Below, piece after piece: positions 1 to 8,708 of a stretch of DNA of 64,000 nucleotides. The stretch lies in assembly GCF_900100175.1 (NCBI RefSeq), contig NZ_FNEM01000008.1, forward strand, positions 113,846-177,845, written 5' to 3'. Under the pieces are notes generated by a model that searched no databases, was not told the origin of the DNA, and saw only the letters and a list, made by a program, of their open reading frames with translations. Source of the DNA: Ferrimonas sediminum (GTDB lineage: Bacteria; Pseudomonadota; Gammaproteobacteria; Enterobacterales; Shewanellaceae). A program made the position numbers and the translations under genes. The first letter of the stretch is position 1. Every line of letters begins with the position of its first letter.

Positions 1-1
1 C

Positions 2-283
2 ATGTTCGATCTCATCGATGACCTGGTCCAGGCCAATACCCCGGTGGGGGAGCGCTCCCGCTTACTGGCGGCGGTCAAGCATACCCTGAGTCAGTATCAG
101 AGTATGGATAAGAAGACCCGCTCGGATATCGAGAAGATGGGCTTTAGCTTCGAAGAGGAAAATCGCCATTACAAGCTGATGTTTAAGGGGGATCCCCGCT
201 ATAAGATCAACTTGGCCAAAACCAGCAGTGATCACCGCTCCGGAAAAAACCTGGTGTCCCAGATTCGCAAAGAGTTTTTCTAA
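2..283 (+). CDS. Hypothetical protein, probably the C-terminal part of a longer gene
   Basis: The frame is open from the first bases of the window to a TAA at 281-283 and encodes 93 residues. The first ATG is at base 2, so the true start is probably upstream and this is likely the C-terminal domain of a larger protein. The C-terminal third has a recognisable pattern (HYKLMFKGDPRYKINLAKTSSD, then RSGKN), rich in basic residues and without membrane segments or a signal peptide. I do not recognise the family and assign no function. Confidence 0.6.
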   Translation: MFDLIDDLVQANTPVGERSRLLAAVKHTLSQYQSMDKKTRSDIEKMGFSFEEENRHYKLMFKGDPRYKINLAKTSSDHRSGKNLVSQIRKEFF

Positions 284-361
284 GGGCGGAATCGTCCAGG
301 GGCAGATGCTGTGCCCCTGATCCGGCTGTTTGGTCGGTACGGCCCTAAATCGAAGCGGGCG

Positions 362-1600
362 CTATGCCATCATGCCGCGCAGGAACTGCTGCAGCTGGCC
401 CTGTGAATCGAAGTAGCCGGGAACCGGGTAGGGACTGCGGTAGGTCTCACTGATGATGTTGTCACTCATGCTTTCCAGATCCGCTTCCTTGAGCATGGTT
501 AGCTCAGGGGTGATGGCCAGCGTCTGGCACAGTTCAGTGACCGCGTTCACCAGGGCCTCGGCTTTGTGCTGGTCGCTGTCGCCTTCAATGCCGATGGCAT
601 CGGCCATCTGTGCCATGCGGGCGCTGGCGAAGGGCAGATAGAACGCCAGTACATGGGGCAGCACCATGGCGTTAGCCAGTCCGTGGGGCACACCGTATCG
701 GGCACCCAGTTGGTGGGCAATGGCGTGAACCCAGCCGACGCTGGTCCGGGTAAAGGTGACACCAGCCTGGTGAGACGCCAGTGCCATCTCCTGACGGGCT
801 TCCACGTCGTGTTGTCCCTGTGAGAACGCCCGTGGCAGGTAGGTAAAGATTCGCTTAATGCTGGCCAGGTTCATGGCGTCGGTCTCGGCAGTGGCAAACC
901 GGCTCAGGTAGGACTCCATGGCATGGGTTAACGCATCCATGCCGGTGGCGGCGGTGATCGCCGGCGGTAATCCCATCATCAGAGACGCGTCCAGCACCGC
1001 CAGATCCGGCACCACACTCAGACTCACCACCACTTTCTTCTGATGGCTCTGTTCGTCGGTGATCACTGCCGCTGCCGTGGCTTCCGAGCCGGTGCCGGCG
1101 GTGGTGGGGATCGCCACAAAGAAGGCGCCTTTTTTTCTTAACTTCAACAGGCCGACGATTTTGCGGGGGTTGATCTGGTTGTGGGCACAGCCATTGATCA
1201 CCTTGGTGGCGTCGATGGAGGAGCCGCCGCCGATGGCGATGACGCTGTCGAACTGGTGCTGCCGGCAGTGACTGATGCCAGCCTCAATCAGAGTGAAGTC
1301 TGGATCCGGCACGATATCGCTGAACACCGAGTAGGTTAACTGATACCGTTCCAGTGCGTCGATCAGGCGACCGAACACCGGCAGGGTGACAAACACGTTA
1401 TCGGTGATCACCACCGGACGCCGGTAGCCGGACTCGGCCAGCCGGGCAATGGCGCTGTCCAGAGACTGATCACCGCTGAGTACCTCGGGCGTGGCGATGG
1501 GCAGGCTGCGAAAAATCGGCCTGGCGATGGCTGCCCAGAGGCGGTAGAGGCGTTGTCGCAGGGCAAACAACAGGCTGGACGAAGCGTGAGTCTGAGTCAT
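362..1600 (-). CDS. Iron-containing alcohol dehydrogenase
   Basis: A 412-residue group III (iron-dependent) alcohol dehydrogenase, expected to interconvert alcohols and aldehydes with NAD(P) in the cytoplasm. The dinucleotide-binding GGGS motif is at residues 124-127 and the family signature PTTAGTGSE at 165-173. The four metal ligands are all present: D222 and H226 (DALTH), H292 and H306, with the 14-residue spacing between the last two seen in FucO. The N-terminal ~30 residues are an arginine-rich extension. The gene stands alone, on the same strand as the PTS operon that ends 379 bases upstream, with a terminator between. The substrate cannot be told from sequence. Confidence 0.93.
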   Translation of the reverse strand: MTQTHASSSLLFALRQRLYRLWAAIARPIFRSLPIATPEVLSGDQSLDSAIARLAESGYRRPVVITDNVFVTLPVFGRLIDALERYQLTYSVFSDIVPDPDFTLIEAGISHCRQHQFDSVIAIGGGSSIDATKVINGCAHNQINPRKIVGLLKLRKKGAFFVAIPTTAGTGSEATAAAVITDEQSHQKKVVVSLSVVPDLAVLDASLMMGLPPAITAATGMDALTHAMESYLSRFATAETDAMNLASIKRIFTYLPRAFSQGQHDVEARQEMALASHQAGVTFTRTSVGWVHAIAHQLGARYGVPHGLANAMVLPHVLAFYLPFASARMAQMADAIGIEGDSDQHKAEALVNAVTELCQTLAITPELTMLKEADLESMSDNIISETYRSPYPVPGYFDSQGQLQQFLRGMMA

Positions 1601-1978
1601 AGTCGGGTTTCCTTACGGGGCGGCCGCTCCTTGGCTGACGACGGTTGCCGGCAGCGTGGCTCGGAATCATCCAGCCCAGCGGCCCGCCACCGACCAGTCA
1701 GTCGGCTTTAGGTTTAGGCTAGGGCAAACGCCAATAGGGTGTCAACTGCGCTAGGGATTTCGGCCGATTACAGGGACGATGGCCGCCAGGCCGGCAGATT
1801 TCACCAGACTAAGGGGGGCGGGCCACCGCAGAATGCGGCGGCGACGGTGCCGGGTAGCATTCGATGCCCGGCGGGGACTCGGCGAGGGCGTGAGTGAAGG
1901 TGTCGAGCGGGTTAAGGTCGCGTGTCAGAGCCATCAATAAAAAAAGGCCGCGTTAGCGGCCTTTTCTAAATAAGTAGC
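1601..1978. other. Gene-free stretch between crr and the alcohol dehydrogenase
   Basis: 378 bases containing the crr terminator at its right end and, to the left, the presumed promoter region of the alcohol dehydrogenase. No open frame on either strand looks like a gene, and no clear operator was seen. Confidence 0.5.
1938..1966 (-). terminator. Terminator of the ptsHI-crr operon
   Basis: On the minus strand this reads as a GC-rich stem (AAAAGGCCGC / GCGGCCTTTT) with a TAAC loop followed by a run of T. It lies 13 bases after the crr stop codon. Confidence 0.85.
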
Positions 1979-2491
1979 TTACAAGAAGACTTGCAGTGCC
2001 AGGGTTTCCCCTCCGACCGCTACGCCTTCGGCCTTGTGCAACTGCTTGACGTCTTCCATATTGGCGATCACCAGCGGGGTTAACACGCTTTTGGCGTGCT
2101 GGCGCAGGTACTCGAGATCGAACTTGAGCACCGGATCCCCGGCTTTCACCCGTTGCCCCTCTTGAGCAATCCGCTCAAAGCCGTTGCCCCGCAATTCGAC
2201 CGTATCGATACCAAAGTGGACGAACAGTTCCAATCCCAGTGGCGACTCGATGGAAAAGGCATGATTAGACTCGAATATTTTGCCTATGGTGCCATCAATG
2301 GGGGCGTAGATGGTGTCGCCGTCGGGGTCGATGGCAATGCCATCGCCGATGATCTTGCGTGAGAACACCACGTCAGGGACTTTTTCGATATCCACCACTT
2401 CGCCGGACACCGGTGCAATCACCTCGATGCCGCCGGTGGGGGACGTGCTTTTCATCATTCTTTGCATGCGGCTGAAAAATCCCATGGCCAC
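1979..2491 (-). CDS. crr: PTS glucose-specific enzyme IIA (IIA-Glc)
   Basis: A 170-residue IIA-Glc that passes phosphate from HPr to sugar-specific IIBC permeases and, in enterobacteria, also regulates adenylate cyclase and non-PTS transporters. It aligns along its length with E. coli Crr (169 aa). Both active-site histidines are present: H77 in ESNHAFSIES and the phosphorylated H92 in ELFVHFGIDTVEL. The annotated start MAMGFF could be one codon pair too long; the MGFF methionine matches the family start. It is the last gene of the ptsH-ptsI-crr operon and is followed by a strong terminator. No IIBC permease gene is in the window. Confidence 0.97.
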   Translation of the reverse strand: MAMGFFSRMQRMMKSTSPTGGIEVIAPVSGEVVDIEKVPDVVFSRKIIGDGIAIDPDGDTIYAPIDGTIGKIFESNHAFSIESPLGLELFVHFGIDTVELRGNGFERIAQEGQRVKAGDPVLKFDLEYLRQHAKSVLTPLVIANMEDVKQLHKAEGVAVGGETLALQVFL

Positions 2492-2543
2492 CTCTTTTCC
2501 TTTATCCCTGTTATCGTTGATATTATCGGATTTTTATTTTAAA

Positions 2544-4232
2544 TCACAGCGAGTTAAGTATAGAGCCTAATTCCCGGGTAGTTTGGGTCTTCAGGGCCCG
2601 ATTGAGCAGTTGCTGACATTGGTTGATGTTGAGCCGTGCCAGTACCGATTTGATCAGTGGCCGCTGGGTCGGCGCCAGTGACAGGCCATCGATGCCCATG
2701 GCCAGCAACAACGGCAGTGCCTTGGGGTCGGACGCCATCTCGCCGCACAGGGTGATGTTCAGGCCGTGGGCCTTGGCACGGCTGCAGCAGTAGGCCAGGG
2801 CCCGAATCATCGCCGGCGACACCGGCCGGTACCACTTCGACAGTGTCGGGTCGTTGCGGTCGGCGGCATACAGGTACTGGGTCAGATCGTTGGTGCCGAT
2901 GCTGATGAAATCCAACAGCGGCGCCATGGCATCGATGTTCATCACCGCCGCCGGCGTCTCAACCATCACCCCCAACTTCGGTTGCCGAGTGTGCTCGCCT
3001 GGTGGCAGATCCGCCGCCGCCTGCTGGTACAGTTCGCTAAGCTGGTGCAACTCCTCCACCTGGTTGACCATGGGCACCAGCATCTTGATGTCGAACTCCT
3101 GGCTCAGACGGGCGATGGCCTTGAGTTGGGGTAGCAGCAGCTGCGGCTGCTCCAGTCCCAGGCGGATGCCACGGTGACCCAGGGCCGGGTTGGCTTCATC
3201 CGGCATCTCTTCCAGCATCTTGTCGGCGCCAAAATCAAACAGGCGGATGGTCATCGGGTGCGGTGCAATCGCTTCGGCAATGGTGCGGTAGGTTTGGTAC
3301 TGCTCTTGGGCATTGGGCAGGGTCAGCCGGTCCATAAACAGCAGTTCGGTCCGCAGCAGGCCAATTTCGCGGCAGCCGTAGCGAGCCACCTGAGGCAGCT
3401 CGGCCAGGGTGGAAACGTTGGCGCCGATGCTGAACTCGTTGCCGTCGGCATCGGTGGCGGGCGACAGGGCATCGGCTTCGATGGCCTGCTGGCGCTCCTG
3501 CCACTGTTCGAAGCGAACCTCGAACGCTTCGGACTGGACTCGCGAAGGGTTGATGGTGACCGTTCCCTGTTCACCGTCGAGCAGAATCTCCTGATGGTGC
3601 GGCAGGGGGCCCAGCTCCTCCGGTGTGACTACCATCAGCGGAATTTGCATGCCCCGGGCCAGAATGGCCAGGTGGTCCTGATAGGTCGCCTGGCTGACCA
3701 CCAGGCCGGCAATCTCCGGGTAGCGCAGGAACTCTGCCGGAGACAGGTAGTCCACCACCAGTACCTGTTTATCATCGAGGCGGGTGGGTAGGGGACAGCG
3801 GTGCCCCAGGGCGTGCTGAATCAGTCGTTGCTTTAGCTGGGCCAGTTCGACGCCGCGCTTGCACAGGTTGGCGTCTTCGATGGCGCTGATCTCGTCCACC
3901 ATCGGCGACAGTACCCGCTCGATGGCGCTGGCGGCATTGCAGTGATGCAGCTCGACATGGTGGCACATATCCTGAACCAGCTCGTCGTCCTTCAGCATCA
4001 GACGATCCGCTTCCACCAATTGACGTTCGGTGTCGGACAGGGTTTGGCCCAGCAGGGCGTCCAGCGCCGCCACTTCGGCGTGCAGGGCCTGGTGGATGTG
4101 GGCGATTTCGCCGGTGACTTCGGTTTCGTCGACCCGAGAGTGATCCACCGGCGTGATGCGGCGGTGACAACGGTAGCTGATGCCCCGGATCAATCCGGTG
4201 GAGAGTACCTGAGCAACGATGGTCTGTGACAC
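2544..4232 (-). CDS. ptsI: PTS enzyme I (phosphoenolpyruvate-protein phosphotransferase), divergent
   Basis: Enzyme I takes phosphate from PEP and transfers it to HPr. I place the start at the GTG at 4232 (562 aa) because an AGGAGG ribosome-binding site at 4240-4245 lies 7 bases upstream; a longer TTG start at 4265 lacks this. The C-terminal PEP-binding barrel is well conserved: GLLRTELLFMDR, LGHRGIR, MVETPAA, GTNDLTQY and the LCGEMASD cysteine loop. In the phosphohistidine domain the histidine is kept (H187), but the usual GGRTSH sequence reads ATYQDH, so the glycines and the TS pair before the histidine are lost. It sits between ptsH and crr. Confidence 0.93.
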   Translation of the reverse strand: MSQTIVAQVLSTGLIRGISYRCHRRITPVDHSRVDETEVTGEIAHIHQALHAEVAALDALLGQTLSDTERQLVEADRLMLKDDELVQDMCHHVELHHCNAASAIERVLSPMVDEISAIEDANLCKRGVELAQLKQRLIQHALGHRCPLPTRLDDKQVLVVDYLSPAEFLRYPEIAGLVVSQATYQDHLAILARGMQIPLMVVTPEELGPLPHHQEILLDGEQGTVTINPSRVQSEAFEVRFEQWQERQQAIEADALSPATDADGNEFSIGANVSTLAELPQVARYGCREIGLLRTELLFMDRLTLPNAQEQYQTYRTIAEAIAPHPMTIRLFDFGADKMLEEMPDEANPALGHRGIRLGLEQPQLLLPQLKAIARLSQEFDIKMLVPMVNQVEELHQLSELYQQAAADLPPGEHTRQPKLGVMVETPAAVMNIDAMAPLLDFISIGTNDLTQYLYAADRNDPTLSKWYRPVSPAMIRALAYCCSRAKAHGLNITLCGEMASDPKALPLLLAMGIDGLSLAPTQRPLIKSVLARLNINQCQQLLNRALKTQTTRELGSILNSL

Positions 4233-4318
4233 TCCGTGTCCTCCTGCGGCGATGCCGCGCTGCAATTTCGGGTGGTGTGAACCGCGCGGCCGGGGCGAGG
4301 ATCGGTGTTAAGCCGGTG

Positions 4319-4576
4319 TCATTCCAGGGTGGCGATGAAGCGGCACAGGTTGTCGACGGCTTGTTCCGCCTGTTCACCACTGGCGGTCACTTCGATCTCG
4401 GTGCCGGTGACCAGGCTCAGTGTCTGCAGTCGGTACAGGCTCTTGGCACTGGCTTGCTTGCCGTTGCAAAACACGATGATGTCGCAGGGGAACTGTTTGG
4501 CCCGCTGAACCAGCAGCGCCGCAGGACGGGTGTGGATGCCTTGTTTGGCGGCAATGGTGACGGACTGACGATACAT
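4319..4576 (-). CDS. ptsH: PTS phosphocarrier protein HPr
   Basis: An 85-residue HPr, the small carrier between enzyme I and the IIA proteins. The phosphorylated histidine is H15 in GIHTRPAA, and the region around S46 (AKSLYRLQTL) closely follows E. coli HPr. First gene of the ptsH-ptsI-crr operon on the minus strand, 86 bases ahead of the ptsI GTG start. The order cysK-(chemoreceptor)-ptsH-ptsI-crr resembles the enterobacterial cysK-ptsHI-crr layout with a chemoreceptor gene inserted. Confidence 0.96.
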   Translation of the reverse strand: MYRQSVTIAAKQGIHTRPAALLVQRAKQFPCDIIVFCNGKQASAKSLYRLQTLSLVTGTEIEVTASGEQAEQAVDNLCRFIATLE

Positions 4577-4700
4577 GCTTGGCCTTGGTGCTGGGACGAC
4601 GGGCTCAGGATACTGTTACGCAGGGTGCCGGTCAATACGATCGCCGCGACAACGGCGGGCCGGGGCACAGAGAATCAGGAAGGGAACGGCTTGGGCGTGA

Positions 4701-4727
4701 ACAGGGCTGCCCGCCGGGCAGCCCTGT
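4701..4727 (-). terminator. Strong hairpin after the chemoreceptor gene
   Basis: A perfect 12-bp inverted repeat (ACAGGGCTGCCC / GGGCAGCCCTGT) around a 3-base loop, 7 bases beyond the chemoreceptor stop codon. There is no T-run, so it may be a transcript-end hairpin or a Rho-independent terminator of weak type. Confidence 0.5.
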
Positions 4728-4733
4728 CAGGGG

Positions 4734-6278
4734 TCAGACTCTGAACTGGCTCAGCTGCCCCGATAACTCATCGGTGACGCTTTGCACCGCCTGGCTGGCG
4801 TTGGCATTGCTTTGGTTTGCTTTGACACTGGCTTCCGCCAGATCGGCAATGTTGTTGATGTTTTGGTTAATTTCGCTGGTTACCTGAGTTTGCTGGCGGG
4901 TGGCGGCGGCGATTTGGGTGCTCATGTCACCGATGGTGGCGATGCGGGCAAACACCTGATCCAGGGTCTCACCGGCGTCATCGGACTGCTTGGCCAGCAG
5001 TTGAAACTGCTCCAGTGCCGAACTGGCGGAGTCGGTCACGTGGGCCACTCCGGACTGAATGTTGTCGATGATGGTGGCTATCTCATCGGTGGAGCTCTGG
5101 GTTCGTGATGCCAGGGCGCGGACTTCGTCGGCCACCACAGCGAAGCCACGGCCGTGCTCACCGGCGCGGGCGGCTTCGATGGCGGCATTAAGCGCCAGCA
5201 GGTTGGTCTGGTCAGCGATGCTGCGAATCACATCGAGAATGCCGCCGATTTGGGCCGAGTCCTGGGCCAGGGTATCGGCGGTGGAGCCGGTCTGGGTGAT
5301 GCCTTCAGCCACTTCATTAAGGTAGGCGCGGTTGTTCTGCATCGCGTCGCGGCACAGCCCTACCTGCTCCTGCGTCGCGGTGGCGGCGTCGGATGCCTGT
5401 CCGGTATTGTTGGCGACCTCTTCGGTGGCGGCCAGCATTTCGGTGACTGCCGAGGCCACCGATTGTGCTTCCTGATTCATCAGGCTGGCGGTCTGGTTGG
5501 ACTCTGCCACGGTGGTGTCCAGCTGAGTGGCGCTGGCGCCGAGGTCCTGCACGTCTTTATTGACCACTCGAATCAGGTCGGCGATCTTGGCGGTGAACTC
5601 GTTGAAGCTCTTGGAGAAGCGGGTTACTTCGTCGTTGCCTTCGGTGTCCAGTCTGTGGGTCAGGTCACCGTCGCCGTGGGCGATGGCTTTCATGGTGGTG
5701 ATGGCGTGTTGCAGTGGCTGGGTAATGGACAGGTTCAGCAACAGGAAGATTCCCATTACCGGGCCGGCCAGCAGGGCCAAGAAGATGCCGTAGTCCCACA
5801 GCACGTCGGTCATCTGTTGTGCCACCAGGTGCGAGTCGCTCATGATCACCAGGGTGTTGGTGGCGGTCGGGATGCCGTACAACCAGTAGGTCATGCCGTC
5901 GATCTTCAGGGTGTTGGCACCGCCCTGTGCGGCGAGCCGGCCCAGTGGCGCCCGGGCGGCCGGATCCGCCATCAGTCGATCGAGGTTGTCGTCTCGTTGA
6001 CGCTGGGTCAGCAGCGCTCCCTGGGAGTCCAGCACCAGCAGATTGGTGTTGTCGCCCAGCTTGAGGCTCTGCAGCAACTGTTCGGCACTGGTGTTGCTCT
6101 GGCCGAGGGAGGCGATGGCCTGGCCCAGATGACGGTTTTCGGTTTCGGCCGCGCTGAGCAGTTGTGAATACTGGCCGCTCAGGCTGAAGTAGGTGTAGAG
6201 CAAGGTGGCACCGCCGGCCATGGCTAACAAGATAAGCAAGCGCAACGAGATCGACAGCCTGCGCAATAATTTCAACAT
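4734..6278 (-). CDS. Methyl-accepting chemotaxis protein
   Basis: A 514-residue chemoreceptor. An N-terminal membrane helix (about residues 12-30) is followed by a ~120-residue periplasmic sensor, a second membrane helix (about 158-180), a HAMP linker, and a cytoplasmic signalling domain. The signalling tip is the canonical hairpin [19 protein letters not shown] followed by [15 protein letters not shown]. The small periplasmic domain has no motif I can assign to a ligand. No CheB/CheR-docking pentapeptide is at the C-terminus. It lies between cysK and ptsH on the same strand; whether it relates to PTS sugar sensing is speculation. Confidence 0.95.
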   Translation of the reverse strand: MLKLLRRLSISLRLLILLAMAGGATLLYTYFSLSGQYSQLLSAAETENRHLGQAIASLGQSNTSAEQLLQSLKLGDNTNLLVLDSQGALLTQRQRDDNLDRLMADPAARAPLGRLAAQGGANTLKIDGMTYWLYGIPTATNTLVIMSDSHLVAQQMTDVLWDYGIFLALLAGPVMGIFLLLNLSITQPLQHAITTMKAIAHGDGDLTHRLDTEGNDEVTRFSKSFNEFTAKIADLIRVVNKDVQDLGASATQLDTTVAESNQTASLMNQEAQSVASAVTEMLAATEEVANNTGQASDAATATQEQVGLCRDAMQNNRAYLNEVAEGITQTGSTADTLAQDSAQIGGILDVIRSIADQTNLLALNAAIEAARAGEHGRGFAVVADEVRALASRTQSSTDEIATIIDNIQSGVAHVTDSASSALEQFQLLAKQSDDAGETLDQVFARIATIGDMSTQIAAATRQQTQVTSEINQNINNIADLAEASVKANQSNANASQAVQSVTDELSGQLSQFRV

Positions 6279-6411
6279 GACATTTCCCTGATCTGTCTGT
6301 TTTTTTTAAAAGGTTTTTGATCTCCCTATATTAGGTGACTGGCGCCATCAGAAAATGACAATATGGTGAATTCATGCGGTGCCTCACACTCGGCGGGGGC
6401 CTCCATAACAA

Positions 6412-6436
6412 AAAAGGCGACCCTGAGGCCGCCTTA
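6412..6436 (-). terminator. cysK terminator
   Basis: On the minus strand a stem AAGGCGG...CGCCTT ends in a run of T, 17 bases after the cysK stop codon. Confidence 0.75.
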
Positions 6437-6452
6437 ATTGAATAGTAATCAG

Positions 6453-7424
6453 TTACTGCTGGGTTTCCGCTTCGGTAAATACGCCCTGGAACAATGCCGA
6501 GGAGAGGTAACGCTCGGCGGAGGAGGGCAGAACCACCACGATGGTTTTCTCTTTCAGTTCGGGTTGCTCCGCCAGCAGCTTGTTGACTGCGGCCACCGCG
6601 GCACCGGAGCTGATCCCCGCCAGAATCCCTTCCTCCTCCATCAGGCGGCGCGCCATCTCAATGGACTCGTCGTTGCTGACGCTGATCACCTTGTCGACCA
6701 TCTCCAGATCCAGGTTACCGGGAATAAAGCCGGCGCCGATCCCCTGAATCTTGTGCGGGCCGGGCTTCAGGTCTTCACCGGCCTTGGCCTGGGAGATCAC
6801 TGGCGAGTCTTCAGGCTCTACCGCCACCGACAGCACATCTTTGCCCTTGGCCAGCTTCAGATAGCGGCTGGTGCCGGTGATGGTACCACCGGTGCCGACG
6901 CCGGCCACAAAGACATCCACCTCGCCGTCGGTGTCTTCCCAGATCTCGGGACCGGTGGTCTGTTCGTGAATGGCCGGGTTGGCCGGGTTGTCGAACTGCT
7001 GCAGCAGTACGTATTTGTCCGGATCGCTGGCCTGAATCTCTTCGGCCTTGGCCACGGCGCCTTTCATCCCTTTGGCGCCTTCGGTCAGTACCACCTTGGC
7101 ACCCAGTGCCTTAAGCAACTTGCGGCGCTCCAGGCTCATGGTTTCCGGCATGGTCAGGGTCAGCCCGTAGCCTCGGGAGGCGGCGACAAAGGCCAGGGCG
7201 ATGCCGGTGTTGCCTGAGGTCGGCTCGATGATCTCTTTGCCCTTGGTCAGGGTGCCGCGCTTTTCGGCGTCCCAGATCATGCTGGCACCGATGCGGCACT
7301 TTACGCTGAAGCTGGGGTTGCGGGCTTCAATCTTGGCCAGCACATTACCTTCGGTGACGCGGTTGAGTTTCACCAAAGGGGTATTGCCAATGGTCAGGGA
7401 GTTATCTTGATAAATTTTCGCCAT
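6453..7424 (-). CDS. cysK: Cysteine synthase A (O-acetylserine sulfhydrylase)
   Basis: A 323-residue PLP enzyme that makes cysteine from O-acetylserine and sulfide, the last step of sulfate assimilation. The PLP lysine is K42 ([11 protein letters not shown]). The substrate loop PTSGNTG and the phosphate-binding [10 protein letters not shown] are intact, and the length matches CysK. Single gene with its own terminator. The sulfate transporter gene cysZ lies about 41 kb away rather than next to it as in E. coli. Confidence 0.97.
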   Translation of the reverse strand: MAKIYQDNSLTIGNTPLVKLNRVTEGNVLAKIEARNPSFSVKCRIGASMIWDAEKRGTLTKGKEIIEPTSGNTGIALAFVAASRGYGLTLTMPETMSLERRKLLKALGAKVVLTEGAKGMKGAVAKAEEIQASDPDKYVLLQQFDNPANPAIHEQTTGPEIWEDTDGEVDVFVAGVGTGGTITGTSRYLKLAKGKDVLSVAVEPEDSPVISQAKAGEDLKPGPHKIQGIGAGFIPGNLDLEMVDKVISVSNDESIEMARRLMEEEGILAGISSGAAVAAVNKLLAEQPELKEKTIVVVLPSSAERYLSSALFQGVFTEAETQQ

Positions 7425-7643
7425 TTGTCGCTGCTCCGTTGCTGATTCTGTCGATAGGTATCAAAGCAATAATAGCAGCCAGCATATCTTTTTCGGGCCA
7501 CACTGGAAGTGTCGGTTCGTTATCCTATATTCCTGAATGGAATAACCGCTGTACTTTTTATTTATATGTACGGGAAATGGATGCAAACCAGCTGTTTGTG
7601 TTAACGTTCGGTTACATTCATCTTCTTCGGCACAAGGACTGCT

Positions 7644-8708
7644 GTGGCTCGCTTACCTGATCCCCGTACCATCATTACTCCCACCGCTTTTGAGGTCGCT
7701 CCAAAACTACTGAATCGTCCGCTGGCCAGCCCCTGGCGCCGGGGCCTGGCACTGATGCTGGATCTGCTGATGGTGGTGATGCTGGCGGAGTTACCCCTGG
7801 AACTGTTGTGGGCCATTTTGCTGGCGGTGGGCTGGGTTCGTTGGCGCGGCATCAAAGTGAAGGCCAAGATGCAGACCGGCATCTATCTGGCGTTGGGGCT
7901 GTGGTTGCTGTTTACCATGGTGTTTAATGCCAGTACCGATTATCCGCAGCAGAGTCCGCCCCCCAGAATCGAAATTCAGACTGATAACGAGGCTCTGGCG
8001 CAGATCTGTGATGCCGAAGACCAGGCGCTGTGCACGCTGAAACTGGCCTCGGATCTGATGGCCAAGGTAGTGACCGGCGAGCTGAGCACCGAACAGGAGA
8101 TGACCGCCTATCTGATCATGGCCTACGGCCTGCCGGATGAGGCTGCCGCTGAGGTGGCGGCAGACCTGCTTGATGGCTATCAAGGTTCGCTGAATGAAGT
8201 CGGGGTGACGGTCAGTGCGCCAGATCCAGGCGCCGAATCGGCGGACGAACAGGGCGAGAGCAAGGCTCCGGCTTCCAGGCCACAGATCGCACCGCTGGAT
8301 GAGGCCACTGCGCTCAGCGACGAGGAGGAGGGCTGGCGTGAGGGGCTGAAAGCCATCGAGGATCTGGTTGACGGTTTTGTGACCGAGCTGGGCTGGGCCT
8401 CGGTCTACTTCACCGTGCTGACGGCCTGGTTCCATGGCCAGACCCTGGGTAAGAAGGTGTTTGGAATTCGAGTGATTCAACTGGATAACACCCCCATCTC
8501 CCTGTGGGAGGCGTTTGGCCGTTACGGCGGCTATGGCGCTGGTATCGCCACCGGAATGATGGGGTTTGTGCAGATGTTCTGGGATCCCAATCGACAGGCA
8601 ATCCAGGATAAAATCTCCTCCACCGTGGTGGTGGATTTACGGGCCAAGGCCCGACGGCGTGCCCGAGCGGTGCGTAAGCAGATGGCGACCAATCATAAGG
8701 AACAATGA
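7644..8708 (+). CDS. RDD-family membrane protein
   Basis: A 354-residue integral membrane protein starting at GTG, with AAGGA 5-6 bases upstream. The N-terminal part has two or three hydrophobic segments (residues ~32-62 and 78-96). A long soluble insertion rich in acidic residues follows (about 105-240). The C-terminal part has the hallmark RDD-family block (TAWFHGQTLGKKVFGIRV, then WEAFGRYGG and IQDKISSTVVV). In ordinary RDD proteins (~150 aa) these segments are contiguous, so this one is split by a large central domain. The stop overlaps the start of the downstream response-regulator gene by 4 bases. Function unknown. Confidence 0.85.
   Translation: MARLPDPRTIITPTAFEVAPKLLNRPLASPWRRGLALMLDLLMVVMLAELPLELLWAILLAVGWVRWRGIKVKAKMQTGIYLALGLWLLFTMVFNASTDYPQQSPPPRIEIQTDNEALAQICDAEDQALCTLKLASDLMAKVVTGELSTEQEMTAYLIMAYGLPDEAAAEVAADLLDGYQGSLNEVGVTVSAPDPGAESADEQGESKAPASRPQIAPLDEATALSDEEEGWREGLKAIEDLVDGFVTELGWASVYFTVLTAWFHGQTLGKKVFGIRVIQLDNTPISLWEAFGRYGGYGAGIATGMMGFVQMFWDPNRQAIQDKISSTVVVDLRAKARRRARAVRKQMATNHKEQ

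Noticed and set aside
5154..6167. Long open frame antisense to the chemoreceptor (and similar long antisense frames at 2766-3791, 45305-46297 and 52890-53723)
   Set aside because: They lie opposite strongly conserved genes in GC-rich DNA, show low-complexity composition and no recognisable domains; they are shadow frames.
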